Assembly (NCBI GenBank): GCA_037355855.1
Contig: CM074764.1
Location: 3,720,001 to 3,784,000 of the forward strand
DNA length: 64,000 nt
Direction: 5' to 3'
Origin: Pseudo-nitzschia pungens
Taxonomy: Eukaryota; Bacillariophyta; Bacillariophyceae; Bacillariales; Bacillariaceae
Each line of letters opens with the position of its first letter. Position 1 is the stretch's first letter. Made by a program: the position numbers and the translations under genes. Below, piece by piece: positions 9,996-19,908 of the stretch. The notes beneath the pieces are model-generated. The model saw only the letters and a program-made list of their open reading frames with translations. It was not told the DNA's origin and did no database searches.

Positions 9996-11147
9996 ATGGT
10001 GGATCCGGCAGATATTGAAGCGAAAGCCCGTCGAAAGCTCCAGCTCTCTAGAAAACTTAGAGAGAAGAGGAGGGAGGCATCCCATCCCAGCAATGGAGGG
10101 TGTAGGGGCTTTGAAGAATGGTACCGGAGACAACAGATCCAAAAATTCCAAGATGGGGAAGAAATAGAGGTGTCAGAAGCGTCAATTTACCGGTGGATGA
10201 GCAATGGTGTTCAGCGCTGTCGAATGAATGGAAACAAAGATAAAACAGAGCTTGTTGGCAGAGATCTTAGTCTGCTTGTGTTCTGTCTTATTGTTTGGCC
10301 TCAATCCACCCTTGACGAGATGGCAATGTTTATTTACAACGAGGGGGGAGGAATCTACAGTCGACAGCTCCTCTCGCACCGGTTACAAGAGCTCAATGTA
10401 ACACAGAAAAAGGCTAGTATCGAATCTTACCGGGCTTACACTGCAGCGAACAGGAGGAAGGAATGGTTGTTCTGGAACAGACCATTGCCATCTGGCGTTG
10501 CTGGCATCCCCAGAAAGAGACTTATCGATATTGATGAGTTTGCCATGGAAACACGGAGACTGAATCGCACCAGGGCTTGGACAGTTAGATTTCGAAGAGT
10601 TCGGAATATCGGCAATTACACTAAAGGGCACAAACTTACAGTTATTATCGCTGTGGAGGCTGGAGATCCCACTGTACCCAACAATTTGACAGGGAGCATT
10701 GCTCATCCTCGTCGGTGGATTCGCGTCACTAGGGAAGCAGGAACAACAGCCGACAATTTTGCCTCTTTTGTAGACAGTATCTGCTCTTCTTTTGAAGGCG
10801 ATCGCAGAGTACCGCAAACAGATGACTGGAGAGTCTTTATGTGGGACAACTTGAGCAGCCACTCTGCGCCGGTTGTTTACAATACCATTTTGGACAGGGA
10901 AGGACCGACGCGATTCGACATTGTCCCCCGACCTCCCTATCAGCCCAAGTATGGACCGACAGAGTATATTATTTGTCAGCTAGTGAACTATCTGAAGATT
11001 AATACTAGAGGGGAGCTAGACCTCCCTGATTTAGAGCAGCAAATCCTACAAGCAGCAGGAGCAATCGGTCCATTCGACGGGACGTTTGCTCACTGTGGAT
11101 ACAGCGAGGATGGTACCTACCCCGGCGTTGTAATAGAGCAGCGCTGA
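9996..11147 (+). CDS. DDE transposase, IS630/Tc1/mariner type (element 2)
   Basis: The ATG at 9996 (GACCATGG) sits directly inside the left inverted repeat, and I prefer it to the upstream in-frame start at 9900, which lies within the repeat. The product has 383 residues. The N-terminal part is basic and probably helical DNA-binding (ASIYRWMSNG). The triad is IDIDEFAM at about residue 180, FMWDNLSSHS at about 284 and KYGPTEYI at about 323, with 38 residues between the second Asp and the Glu. The frame is intact. Similarity to the element 1 transposase is limited to these motifs and the C-terminal CGYSED region, so the two elements are old relatives rather than recent copies. It should cut at the terminal repeats and insert at TA. 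Confidence 0.87.
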   Translation: MVDPADIEAKARRKLQLSRKLREKRREASHPSNGGCRGFEEWYRRQQIQKFQDGEEIEVSEASIYRWMSNGVQRCRMNGNKDKTELVGRDLSLLVFCLIVWPQSTLDEMAMFIYNEGGGIYSRQLLSHRLQELNVTQKKASIESYRAYTAANRRKEWLFWNRPLPSGVAGIPRKRLIDIDEFAMETRRLNRTRAWTVRFRRVRNIGNYTKGHKLTVIIAVEAGDPTVPNNLTGSIAHPRRWIRVTREAGTTADNFASFVDSICSSFEGDRRVPQTDDWRVFMWDNLSSHSAPVVYNTILDREGPTRFDIVPRPPYQPKYGPTEYIICQLVNYLKINTRGELDLPDLEQQILQAAGAIGPFDGTFAHCGYSEDGTYPGVVIEQR

Positions 11148-11225
11148 GCGCCATTGTCGATTGTTGATTGTCGCGTCTCCACCAGTCGATTGTTGAGTGT
11201 CCACCATTGTCGATTGTCGATTTTG
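11148..11225 (+). repeat. Minisatellite next to the transposase stop (element 2)
   Basis: Three degenerate copies of the CCACCATTGTCGATTGTCG unit seen in element 1, again starting immediately after a stop codon. Confidence 0.7.
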
Positions 11226-11710
11226 GTTGTATTTCTTAGTGGTAGTTTAGTGGGGGATTTGCTTTTGCAGAGTTGCAAAAACAGAAATAATGAATTAGAG
11301 TAGCTCCAGTTTATTTGTAATAGGTTTTCGATTGTATACCAATAGCGCTGGCAGTCGATCACTCCCATGTCGCTCGCGTGTCACTCCCACGTCTTAAGTA
11401 TCGAACACTTGTGGGAATCGATTATATTCGTTTCCATTGGTGGATATCGATCATAGGTACAATAGAAAACCTTGGACGTCGACCGGTGCCGCAAAGTATA
11501 GAAGAACTCCTGGGATTGAAGTCGGCGGACGCGTCAATTCCTGGGATTGAAGTCGACAGGCGCCGCAAAGTATAGAAGAACTGCTGGGACTGAGAGGTGT
11601 TGGACCTCTCTTTAGCTATTGTAGCTCTACATGTCTGGATATCGAACATACCGGTACATGAAAGTCCGGAACCGAAAACACGATCGATCGATCGATCGAT
11701 CGATCCACTC
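11215..11710 (+). repeat. Central non-coding module (element 2)
   Basis: This is the counterpart of 7620-8070 in element 1, in the same orientation relative to the window. It follows the transposase here and the cysteine-rich gene in element 1. It includes a duplicated GAAGTCGGCGGACGC segment and ends in a GATC run at about 11682-11704, after which a CAGCAAACAGCAG repeat runs to about 11770. Confidence 0.8.
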
Positions 11711-11891
11711 CAGCAAACAGCAGCAAACAGCAGCAAACAACAGCAAACAACAGCAGGCAGCAGCAGCTCATAATTTTGCTGATGGTAACATCAAAACACT
11801 ACAGCAAGCAATCGACAATCTACTACAACGCGACAATCTACAATGACGCAACAATCTACAACTAATCATAGATAATTACTAAGAATACAAT

Positions 11892-13760
11892 TTATTTTTT
11901 GTCTTTTCCCGGAATCTTCTGGCGCTTGCACCAGTCCACCATCTTGGGGAGACACTCATCCGGATCTTTCCCGCGCTTGGCGAGGTCGGTTGCCTTGCGC
12001 TTGATCCGGGAAGCTTCTTCTGAATTATTTTCAGCAGTAAGAGTGTCTCCCAAGTGATCGAGGATCTCCAAGGTGGGCTGGGAGTTCTCCTGGAAGTCAG
12101 CTTTCTCATTGGCTGCTTCCCTCATGGAGCGAAGGAAGGGAGGAGTATCACTCGACAATTCGCTTGGTGGAGTATCACTCGACAATACGCGTCCACTCGA
12201 CAATTCGCCTTCAATCAACAATTCGCGTTCGGGTGGGCCACTCGACAATTTACGGCTTGGTTTGATTGGAGTACACAACAATTCAGCTCCATCGACACTG
12301 ATTGGTTGGACACGAGATCCGATCCCTTCGACAGCACCAGATGGCGTCTCTGAGAACCGGTTCGCCGTATTGCTGTTACGGAGGAACCTGGTTGGATCCA
12401 TTGGATGTTCCTGGAGTCTGTTCCGGTAGAACCTGGAGTCTCCAGTGGGATCCGGAGCGACACCACTCTTCTCTGCCCGGAGCTGATCGATAGTCTTCCC
12501 GTCCTTGGTGGTAGACTTGATAGGCCCGAGTTCATCCTGGAGACACTTCTTTACTTTGGCACTTCCAAGAACCGGATCGGAAATCATGTCGTGGAAGGTG
12601 GATGCATGAGTGTCACGGACAATCTGTTCCTTGGAAGCCGTTGGATTAGACAGATACTGCTCGTTCGCGTTAGCAGCATATCTGTCTTCCCAATGCTGGA
12701 GGAACTTGGACGTGTTGATTTCTTCATCGGAGTCGTCGAACTCGCTCTTCGGATCCACTGAATCAGCAATTGCCTTCCTCTCAGTTTCGGTGAATGTGAC
12801 GTCACAGTTACAGTTGCATACATCGCAGCGACGGCAGTTTCCCTGATTGTTGAGGTATTTGTATCCAGATTGGGTAGCAAATTGACACCCCCCACAATTG
12901 CCACCATCCGGGGAGTGCAAACAGTGGATCTTGAAACAGAAGCAACCAATCTCGCGTTCTTTCTTTCTTGGCTTCCGGGGCTTTTTGGTTGCTTGCTGAG
13001 CGCTTTTGGACTTGGCATTGTATTGTCGGAGCTTCTTCTGGTGTTCATTATCGATCTCCTGGTTGATTTCAACAATTTCTTGTCTACTCTGGAGATGCAT
13101 GGTGTAGTAATGACCACAACTGGGGCATTCTTTGGAGTGCCTCTTCGATTTATCAAACTCAATCTGCTCGTGTGGACGCGATGTGGCAGTTTTCCGGGCC
13201 CTGGCGCGTCTCCTGGCAGATTCGGCTGCAGCGGCTTCCTTCTTGGCGAGTACCTTGTCCAACTCAACAATATACATCTCATCCAGTTTGTTAAGCAACA
13301 AAATCGCCTCAGGAGTCTTTCTGTTGGAAGGACGTGTCTTGGGAGCTTTGACAGACGCAGTCAACTCCTTGTAGATCCAGAGCTGCTTCATGGCTTCAGC
13401 AAGTTGCATAGCAACGTACTTCGTACCCCAATGGATCTTTTTACAGCGTTTGGAGGACCCTTTGCTATCGATACAGCGCTTTTGGAGGGTCAAAAGAGCA
13501 GTCTTGGCATCATTGTCGACAAGAGGGGACAAATCAGTCTTGGTGAAGTCATCAAGCTGTCCAATTTTGACAGGTAAGGTGTATGGAAGTCGGTTATCCA
13601 AGAGATTGTAAATCTCATGGTAATGGATTTGGGGATCCTTGGCTTTCTTCTCGTCCGAGCTGAAGAGACTATCGTCGGAGTCAGACTCCAACAATTCACT
13701 CGGGACGTGTCCAAAAGTCTTGCTGAGAGCAGAAGGGGCCTTTTTGTCGAAGATTGGCAT
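11892..13760 (-). CDS. Cysteine-rich transposon accessory protein (element 2)
   Basis: A 622-residue open frame from an ATG at 13760. The family is not recognised. From about residue 210 it shows ECPSCGHYY, a basic linker (KKPRKPRKKER), GCFCFKIHC, GNCGGC, and NCRRCDVCNCNC near residue 310-320. These are in the same order and similar spacing as in the protein at 5510-7447, so both belong to one family of presumed zinc-binding accessory proteins. The N-terminus is acidic and serine-rich (SDDSLFSSDEKK). The C-terminal third is Ser/Pro/Glu-rich with a small internal repeat (SSDTPP) and a Lys-rich end. It converges with the transposase of element 2. A role as regulator or partner of the transposase is inference from position and conservation. 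Confidence 0.75.
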   Translation of the reverse strand: MPIFDKKAPSALSKTFGHVPSELLESDSDDSLFSSDEKKAKDPQIHYHEIYNLLDNRLPYTLPVKIGQLDDFTKTDLSPLVDNDAKTALLTLQKRCIDSKGSSKRCKKIHWGTKYVAMQLAEAMKQLWIYKELTASVKAPKTRPSNRKTPEAILLLNKLDEMYIVELDKVLAKKEAAAAESARRRARARKTATSRPHEQIEFDKSKRHSKECPSCGHYYTMHLQSRQEIVEINQEIDNEHQKKLRQYNAKSKSAQQATKKPRKPRKKEREIGCFCFKIHCLHSPDGGNCGGCQFATQSGYKYLNNQGNCRRCDVCNCNCDVTFTETERKAIADSVDPKSEFDDSDEEINTSKFLQHWEDRYAANANEQYLSNPTASKEQIVRDTHASTFHDMISDPVLGSAKVKKCLQDELGPIKSTTKDGKTIDQLRAEKSGVAPDPTGDSRFYRNRLQEHPMDPTRFLRNSNTANRFSETPSGAVEGIGSRVQPISVDGAELLCTPIKPSRKLSSGPPERELLIEGELSSGRVLSSDTPPSELSSDTPPFLRSMREAANEKADFQENSQPTLEILDHLGDTLTAENNSEEASRIKRKATDLAKRGKDPDECLPKMVDWCKRQKIPGKDKK

Positions 13761-14096
13761 GGTTTCAGAGCTAATTTGGAGGAAATTTCAGTGCAAAGTA
13801 AGTACTTTCAATCGATTGGACTGAATACTGTGGTGGATTGTCGCGTCTCCAGATTTCAAGACGATTGCCGTGTTATTTCGATGCGATCGATGCGATCGAT
13901 GCGATCGATCGATCGATCCATTTCCTGCCCTCTCTGCTGAATTCCTATCACCTCTGCTGCTCTCTCTCAACCAATGACCCAAGATCAACCCCCCCATCCA
14001 AGACAGTGGCAATAATGCCCAAGTGTGATACCATCTTGCTCTCGTTTGTTGTTGTGGATAGAGCCACATTTTTGAAGGCCGAAGCCCGTAAAGTAA

Positions 14097-14324
14097 GTTG
14101 CGAACACCAAAAATGTGATTTTTTGAAGAGATTGGAAAGGCACTCAAACAAGGGGTTTCCACTAACAAAATAGCAATGTATAAGAGTATAACAATTTCTC
14201 TACTAAAAAATAATTTTTATTTATGGTATGTTCTCCTACCCGGTCCATTGGTGGTTGACTGGCGTTCCAGTGGTGCTAATTTCAGTGCACCACTCGTGAT
14301 TCTCAATTGTTGTCGGACTCGTAG
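14097..14324 (-). repeat. Right terminal inverted repeat, element 2
   Basis: Reverse complement of the left arm, with a few indels in the inner half. It is followed by TA at 14325-14326. Between it and the start of the cysteine-rich gene lies a run of CGATCGATGCGATCGATCGA at about 13880-13918. Confidence 0.85.
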
Positions 14325-14326
14325 TA

Positions 14327-14711
14327 CAGTAATACTACGTACGAAGTAATACGTAAGAGATTATGAATATAATAATAATAATATTAGTCAACTTTTACGT
14401 CGAGACCCAGGGGAAGGTTTACCGGTACCGGTATATCACCCCTGTCGAGACCAACGCCCTTTAGTTTGCGCGCAGTTTAACGGCAAAGTTACTATTTTAA
14501 GCCTTCGTAAACAAACTGCTTAGGACTAATTCTAACCAATCAAAATGAAACATCCATACATACGCCCGGGGCCCCAGCGAAAACCACCTGCGCCCGCAAC
14601 AACCACCACGAGCAACCGACAACAACAATAACAACAACCAACAACCACGCAACACCCGTGCGCCCATGGTTGTTGTCGGTCGCGCTTGGTTGCTGGTTGT
14701 TGCTGTCGTCG
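14327..14711. other. Spacer between element 2 and the Mutator-like element
   Basis: There is no gene. It contains an imperfect inverted arrangement of GGTTGTTGTCGGT and ACCGACAACAACAA at about 14580-14710. Confidence 0.5.
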
Positions 14712-14721
14712 GTCGCAAAAC
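14712..14721 (+). repeat. Target-site duplication, left copy
   Basis: GTCGCAAAAC directly precedes the left end of the Mutator-like element. The identical decamer follows its right end at 23627-23636. Ten bases fits the 8-11 bp duplications typical of Mutator-like elements. Confidence 0.92.
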
Positions 14722-14823
14722 GGAGATATAACAGTATATAGTACATTACGATTTGAATTTTACTTTAGTTCGGTACAAAATTTGACGGTTAAATATATTG
14801 AACTAGCGATCGGACTTTTACGA
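14722..14823 (+). repeat. Left terminal inverted repeat of the Mutator-like element
   Basis: The outer 65 bp match the right end with three mismatches. A middle 20 bp differ, and the last 17 bp (GCGATCGGACTTTTACG) match again with one mismatch. Confidence 0.92.
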
Positions 14824-15152
14824 TACTATGTTCCTTCATATCGACAATTTTCTGTCTCAACCGTGATCCTTTTGACTTGATATCAGACAACACCGTTCTC
14901 TTATATTCATTTTATACTTTGCATCGGTAGTTGGGCATATATCCACCCATGTCGTGTGTGATTCCTAACTAAAAACTTTGAGGTATCGCCGAATCATAAT
15001 AAATTTTTGTACACGTTAACTTTTAGTTTCTTCCGTTACGTCGGTATTTTTTATCCCTTTATGTCGGCATTTTTATACATTTCAATGGTTTCCCGTAATT
15101 AAACTTTTTTATACTTAAAATTTTTTTTTTCCAACAACACATTTATTCCGTA

Positions 15153-18100
15153 ATGACGACTATCAACGATGGCACGGTGTCTATTAGAAGGTGGCATCCA
15201 ATGTCACTCGAGTCTTACCGTCGGGCACCTCCTCCTTTCTCTTCTACAACCTCTCATTTAGCAGAGGATTTAGCCTCTTACTGTTTCAACCGGTGGGGGC
15301 TCCATATCGTCACCTCCGGAAAAACAACTTATCGCAAAGACAGGTATACAAGACGTTTCATGTGCAAATGTACTGGTATTTACATCGTAGTCTCTTGTAA
15401 ACACGCACATCAAGAAGTCGATCCCTTAATGAGCGGCGAAAATGCCGGTACAACAAAATGGTACCTTCTACCTTTTGAAAATATTGACGACCTGGACAAG
15501 GTGAATGAACAAGCTCGCAAACCCCTACCCGTTTTCGATCGCCAGAATATTCTTGTTCATTTCCCACCTTTCCAGAAATACATTCAAGACAATATGTCTT
15601 TATATCCCGACAGCAAGTATTTGAAAAACCCCATGATGTTCAAATGGCTCGCAGAGTCGGAGTTTATGACTGCATCTCCAAGACCCGGAGTTCTGATGAG
15701 GCGGGCAAAATTGTCCGTTTACAAACATGTACAGAACCATTTACCCCGTCAACAATTTTCAACTATGGTCAATTGGATGCAAGCATTAACTGACTCCAAT
15801 AAAGACCTAACAGTTATGTTACAGACCGATGACAATTGTCGTTTTTATCGTTCCTTCATTTCTACACCGATGGCAAACCGACGATATTTTGGAACCACGA
15901 CGACACCAGTTTTCGTTGGCGATTGCTTCCACTACAAGGAGAAAAACTATGATGGGGTTTGTTTTGTGTTGGTGACAAAAACCATATTCGGTGATACCTT
16001 ACCTCTTGCATGGGCAATAATCCCCCGGGAAAATAAATCACAGCTAGCTTGGGTTGTTCAGTGTTGTATAAAGCATGGACTCGAGCTTGACCAACACGCT
16101 TTCGTCACCGACCAGGGACCACTTATATCGACGTTCGATGCATTCTTCAAACAGTTCCAAGTATCGTTCCGGGTAACTCTATGCTTGCAACATCTAATTC
16201 GATCCATACGCGTTAAACACAAGAAACTTTTCACGAACTATCGCCACGGAAAAAGCGAAAATACAAACAAACATAACGCTTGGGTGTTACAGAGTCATCA
16301 GACACTTACCCGTCATATAATTGGTGCTTCCGACTCTACTTCTAGTGACTCATTTTTCGGTCACTTGATCTCGCTTTTTTCCGACATACTAGATCTTAAC
16401 CAGGGTCAAAGTAGGAAGGAATGTGCCGGTTTGATCTTGTACATAATCCGGTATGACCCAAAATTGTGGACGGTTATCGGTAACTCGGAGAATTACAAAG
16501 AGGACCTTTTCTTTTTGAACATGAAGACTTTTGCGGAACAATTCTATTTTTTGCAATATATGCACGATCTGTTTGATCGAGGCGATAATGTTACTCAAGT
16601 GTTGGTAGACACTGGTGTTTGTCAGGCAGCGGCCTATGCATCAAATTTTCGATATGTCAAGAGAGCACCAATGCGGCGTGAAGAGCGTACGCTGAGAATG
16701 GGATTCAAGAGAACCAATTTGGCAGAGACTATCGCGGGAAAACTACTTGCCAACGACGTACGTAATAAACTCCCACACTCCACGAACGTCGCCTTTGTTA
16801 ATATGTACAATGAGGCTGTTTCCAAGTTTTTGAAGAAATTAAACAATGACCAAGGTTCTTCCATCTTGTCGTCTATTGGTCAACAAATCAATCTGTTTAA
16901 CAGCCGGGAAGCGAGTAACAACGATTTCACTCTACATGGATCCCCAATCTACGTTACGAATCACAATGGAAAGGATGGTATCAGAATCACAATTTGCCGC
17001 GATAGCGATGAATGCACCCATCTTTATGTGATGAAATGGAATCATCGTACAAGTTATCACCTGAGAAACGCCTTTTTGTCCCAATGTGAAGACGACATAT
17101 TGAGTGCACGTGAGACTTTATGTCTTTCAACTACTTGTCAGTTACACGTGGAATTCACACAAATGAGACAGTCTATTTGTCCGTGTTTTCGGATTGGACT
17201 GTCTGTGGCGAGGGGGCATCCCTGTTGGCCCCTTCCTATTACCATTCCTGTAATGGGAATAATCGAGTCCCTGGTTTATCATTCTTCCAGTCTTTCATCT
17301 TGCTCGCGTACCCTTATCCGGAGGTCAAACAACGAATATTGTTTTGGTGATCCCTTTTCTTCTGCAAAGAATTGCTTGGAAATATATGAACCAACGACAG
17401 TTGACACAAGGAATTTACATGCGCCACTCCAACTTAGTCCTCCTCCGAAGTATTCCAAGTCTAAGGAATCCAAGGGCAAGCGTATCACATCGAACGGAGA
17501 ATTAACTGCCTTTCCATTTAGACCGGGGTACCGTCGAATTAGTAAGAGAGAGGGCGGTGTTTTGTCCCCACTGGCAAAGATCAACAAACCTTTCACTATT
17601 TCCAGGCAAAAAAAAATTGACACAACTCACAGGAAGTATCAACGGGAAGAGAATGGTGATCTCGGGATGGAAGGAATAGATCAGATGAGCCTCGTTACTG
17701 ATGGTAAAAAGAGAACCACATCAGGACGTGATGATAGTGCAGAACCGGAGAATTTTTGTCCATTATCTGAAATCGTGCCCGGCGATTATATCATCTACCG
17801 AATCAGCGATTTGGCGAAGCAGCAACCGTACACCCCGGACGAAGAAAACCTTCCCGTAGATATGCCACCGATAGAGTTGTGTGATGGCGATGATAAAAAT
17901 GTATATTCTCCGTGTCGGAAGAAATTCTTCGGGCAAGGATTGGACGAAGACGAAATTGATACTCTCAATGGAACAATTGATTTCGGAGATGAAGGGCGGA
18001 ACTTCAACTTGCAGGAACACAAAATCCTCTCTTTTTCTTTGGGAGAAATAGTAGACCGATTCGCGCAAAAACTGATCGGTCAGGATTTGTCGTCCTATGT

Positions 18101-18668
18101 CTATACCCTTGGAAGATCAAGCGAGAATTATGGGGTTGGATGCCCGTTGACGGACACACCTAACGAGGCACGCTCCTTGGGTTCTTATCTCGGTGAAATT
18201 CCAAGTGTCGATAGGGGTCGGAAGAAACGCGTCTGTGAAAGGCTGGCATATTTAGCGAAGACTGAGACAAATGAGGAGTGTGTGAATGATCCAGGAAACA
18301 ACGACAGTGTCAGTTCCAACTCCGAATGTAGCCAGGGAAACGACGTACCGTTAACACAAGTTTCGGCTTTGGACCCCGAAACTGATATCCAGGGTAGTCC
18401 AGCTTTGACTACAGCGCTGAATATAGCTGCAAACGAGGGGGAAATTACTCCAGAACGACATGCCAAGATGGTGGTAGGTGACGACGAAGATTCTCACCAG
18501 CAGGTTGAATCCAATGTCACCGGTGGATTATCCTCCGCGAATACATTTCTCTCGGGAGTTTCAAATATGGATGTTAGTGTATTACTTCGTTGGGGTTGTA
18601 CTGTTATCAATTTTTTCCCTGCTTGTCGGGAAAAAATTTGTCCACCCAATTCCAGTCGTAATGCTTAA
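15153..18668 (+). CDS. Mutator-like (MULE) transposase
   Basis: A 1171-residue frame from an ATG at 15153. Residues of about 220-420 show a MULE-type RNase H-fold core: VFVGDCFHYKEK (first Asp, about 256), LPLAWAIIPRENKSQLAW, FVTDQGPLISTFDAFF (second Asp, about 320) and VTLCLQHLIRSIR (C-x2-H, about 344). The N-terminal 130 residues include CKCTGIYIVVSCKH, probably a zinc-binding FLYWCH/WRKY-like DNA-binding part, which is inference. The last 400 residues are polar and acidic without recognised domains. No SWIM finger is visible in this protein, although many MULE transposases carry one at the C-terminus. A SWIM-like motif is found instead in the separate gene at 22447-23223. The last 87 bp overlap the convergent gene. 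Confidence 0.88.
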   Translation: MTTINDGTVSIRRWHPMSLESYRRAPPPFSSTTSHLAEDLASYCFNRWGLHIVTSGKTTYRKDRYTRRFMCKCTGIYIVVSCKHAHQEVDPLMSGENAGTTKWYLLPFENIDDLDKVNEQARKPLPVFDRQNILVHFPPFQKYIQDNMSLYPDSKYLKNPMMFKWLAESEFMTASPRPGVLMRRAKLSVYKHVQNHLPRQQFSTMVNWMQALTDSNKDLTVMLQTDDNCRFYRSFISTPMANRRYFGTTTTPVFVGDCFHYKEKNYDGVCFVLVTKTIFGDTLPLAWAIIPRENKSQLAWVVQCCIKHGLELDQHAFVTDQGPLISTFDAFFKQFQVSFRVTLCLQHLIRSIRVKHKKLFTNYRHGKSENTNKHNAWVLQSHQTLTRHIIGASDSTSSDSFFGHLISLFSDILDLNQGQSRKECAGLILYIIRYDPKLWTVIGNSENYKEDLFFLNMKTFAEQFYFLQYMHDLFDRGDNVTQVLVDTGVCQAAAYASNFRYVKRAPMRREERTLRMGFKRTNLAETIAGKLLANDVRNKLPHSTNVAFVNMYNEAVSKFLKKLNNDQGSSILSSIGQQINLFNSREASNNDFTLHGSPIYVTNHNGKDGIRITICRDSDECTHLYVMKWNHRTSYHLRNAFLSQCEDDILSARETLCLSTTCQLHVEFTQMRQSICPCFRIGLSVARGHPCWPLPITIPVMGIIESLVYHSSSLSSCSRTLIRRSNNEYCFGDPFSSAKNCLEIYEPTTVDTRNLHAPLQLSPPPKYSKSKESKGKRITSNGELTAFPFRPGYRRISKREGGVLSPLAKINKPFTISRQKKIDTTHRKYQREENGDLGMEGIDQMSLVTDGKKRTTSGRDDSAEPENFCPLSEIVPGDYIIYRISDLAKQQPYTPDEENLPVDMPPIELCDGDDKNVYSPCRKKFFGQGLDEDEIDTLNGTIDFGDEGRNFNLQEHKILSFSLGEIVDRFAQKLIGQDLSSYVYTLGRSSENYGVGCPLTDTPNEARSLGSYLGEIPSVDRGRKKRVCERLAYLAKTETNEECVNDPGNNDSVSSNSECSQGNDVPLTQVSALDPETDIQGSPALTTALNIAANEGEITPERHAKMVVGDDEDSHQQVESNVTGGLSSANTFLSGVSNMDVSVLLRWGCTVINFFPACREKICPPNSSRNA

Positions 18669-19566
18669 TAACTGTCGTCGTATGTGAGGCCAGAACGGAG
18701 ATATTCTAGATACGTTTGTAAAGGACTCGACGTCGATATCGACCATATGACTTGGTTTGTGTGTATGACTGGGTATAACATTTGCTACCCTCTTGTAACC
18801 AAGTTGAACAGCGGTCAGATCATAGAATAAAGAAAAACCGGGCTTGGTTGCGCTAATGGTTTTCGGATGAATTTTTTCTTCGATCCGGTCGTAATGTTCT
18901 ACACTGGTGAAAGAATTGCGATTGTTCACGTTCCAGACGTAGTCACGATACACAACCACAGCACCAACAGACAGACATCTTTCTGTCACCAGGTCGCTTT
19001 TTCCAATTGAGTAGGTTGGCTGAAAATTTTCTGACAAAATGATAGGAAGGGCTGTCAATAGATCTGATTCAGTTATATAAAGGCGACTGATTGTAACTTT
19101 TTCAAGCACACGATGAAACGCCTTATCATCCTCCGCATATATGTACCATAATTTATTTTCGGGCACACATGTGTCGTTTTCCCGTGTCAGTCTGATAGTA
19201 TCAATTTCGAAGTCAGAAAAGTCTGTGAAATATCGAACAATTGGGACACCATTTTCTTCATCGCAATTGTAATTTAAATGGCGAGACCCGTCGTTAGAGT
19301 TGTCAATACACAAATGGTCGAAACTGTCAGCAGGAAACTTCATTTTCATCCATAAACTCAATGTTCCCCAATACAACACCGGAAAAATTGATCCACTCCT
19401 CTACCAATTTGTGGATGCAGCTTGTCCCCTCATAAGGTCTTACCCCCATGCCAGACAATGAATGAATCAAGATGTCAGGGAAAATTTGCGGATCAGGGTA
19501 ACCTCGGAGATTTTTTGGGATCCACGTGTCAATTAAGTTGGGTGCATCACCGACCGACCAATACAA
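18582..19566 (-). CDS. Unknown protein of the Mutator-like element, split over two frames
   Basis: A 265-residue frame (18582-19379) follows a 79-residue frame (19327-19566). The overlap reads IEFMDENEVSC in one frame and LSLWMKMKFPADSF in the other. Neither frame begins with ATG, so a frameshift or an unrecognised intron and first exon are likely. I recognise no family. The visible sequence is a mixed alpha/beta protein (KLWYIYAEDDKAFHRVLEKV) without membrane segments or cysteine clusters. Its 3' end overlaps the transposase gene on the opposite strand by 87 bp, across a perfect hairpin at 18611-18636. Its position inside the inverted repeats makes it cargo of the element. KI-MULE elements often carry Ulp1-like proteases, but I do not see a clear His-Asp-Cys protease pattern here. 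Confidence 0.5.
18611..18636. other. Perfect 9-bp hairpin at overlapping 3' ends
   Basis: TTTTTTCCC and GGGAAAAAA flank an 8-base loop, in the region where the two convergent genes overlap. It lies just upstream of both stop codons and makes both proteins end in related peptides (NFFPACREK and NFFPTSREK). Confidence 0.8.
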
Positions 19567-19908
19567 ACATGTAAATATTCGAAACTAAACGTTATGATAC
19601 GAGGTCGCGTTAGGCGCAGTCCTACACTTGTATATCATTATCGCGCACTGATTATCGCGCACTCTGACAACCAGTTTAAATTAACTCTCAAAAAGTTTCA
19701 GGTTTTAATAAAACCAAAAAAAAAAAAAAAAAAAAAATTGGCGGACGGAAAAAGTGTTAGAGAACAATATGCAACGACATCAAACACGAAGAAGCAAACA
19801 AAAACAACGAAAGGATAACACAAACGCAGGAACACAAATATAAAGTGCCAAAACTTTTTAATGGAAAGAAAAAGTAAAAAGTAACCATCGTGAATTCAAA
19901 ATACAAAC

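Larger units (their letters stand above)
9724..14324. mobile_element. Tc1/mariner-like transposon 2 (4601 bp, two genes)
   Basis: Inverted repeats begin CTACGAGTCCGACAACAATT at both ends and are flanked by TA at 9722-9723 and 14325-14326. Inside are a rightward DDE transposase (9996-11147) and a leftward cysteine-rich protein gene (11892-13760). The plan is that of element 1 with the gene order exchanged. Its left end lies only six bases after the right end of element 1 (TA-AA-TA). Both genes are open, so this copy may be autonomous. Confidence 0.87.
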
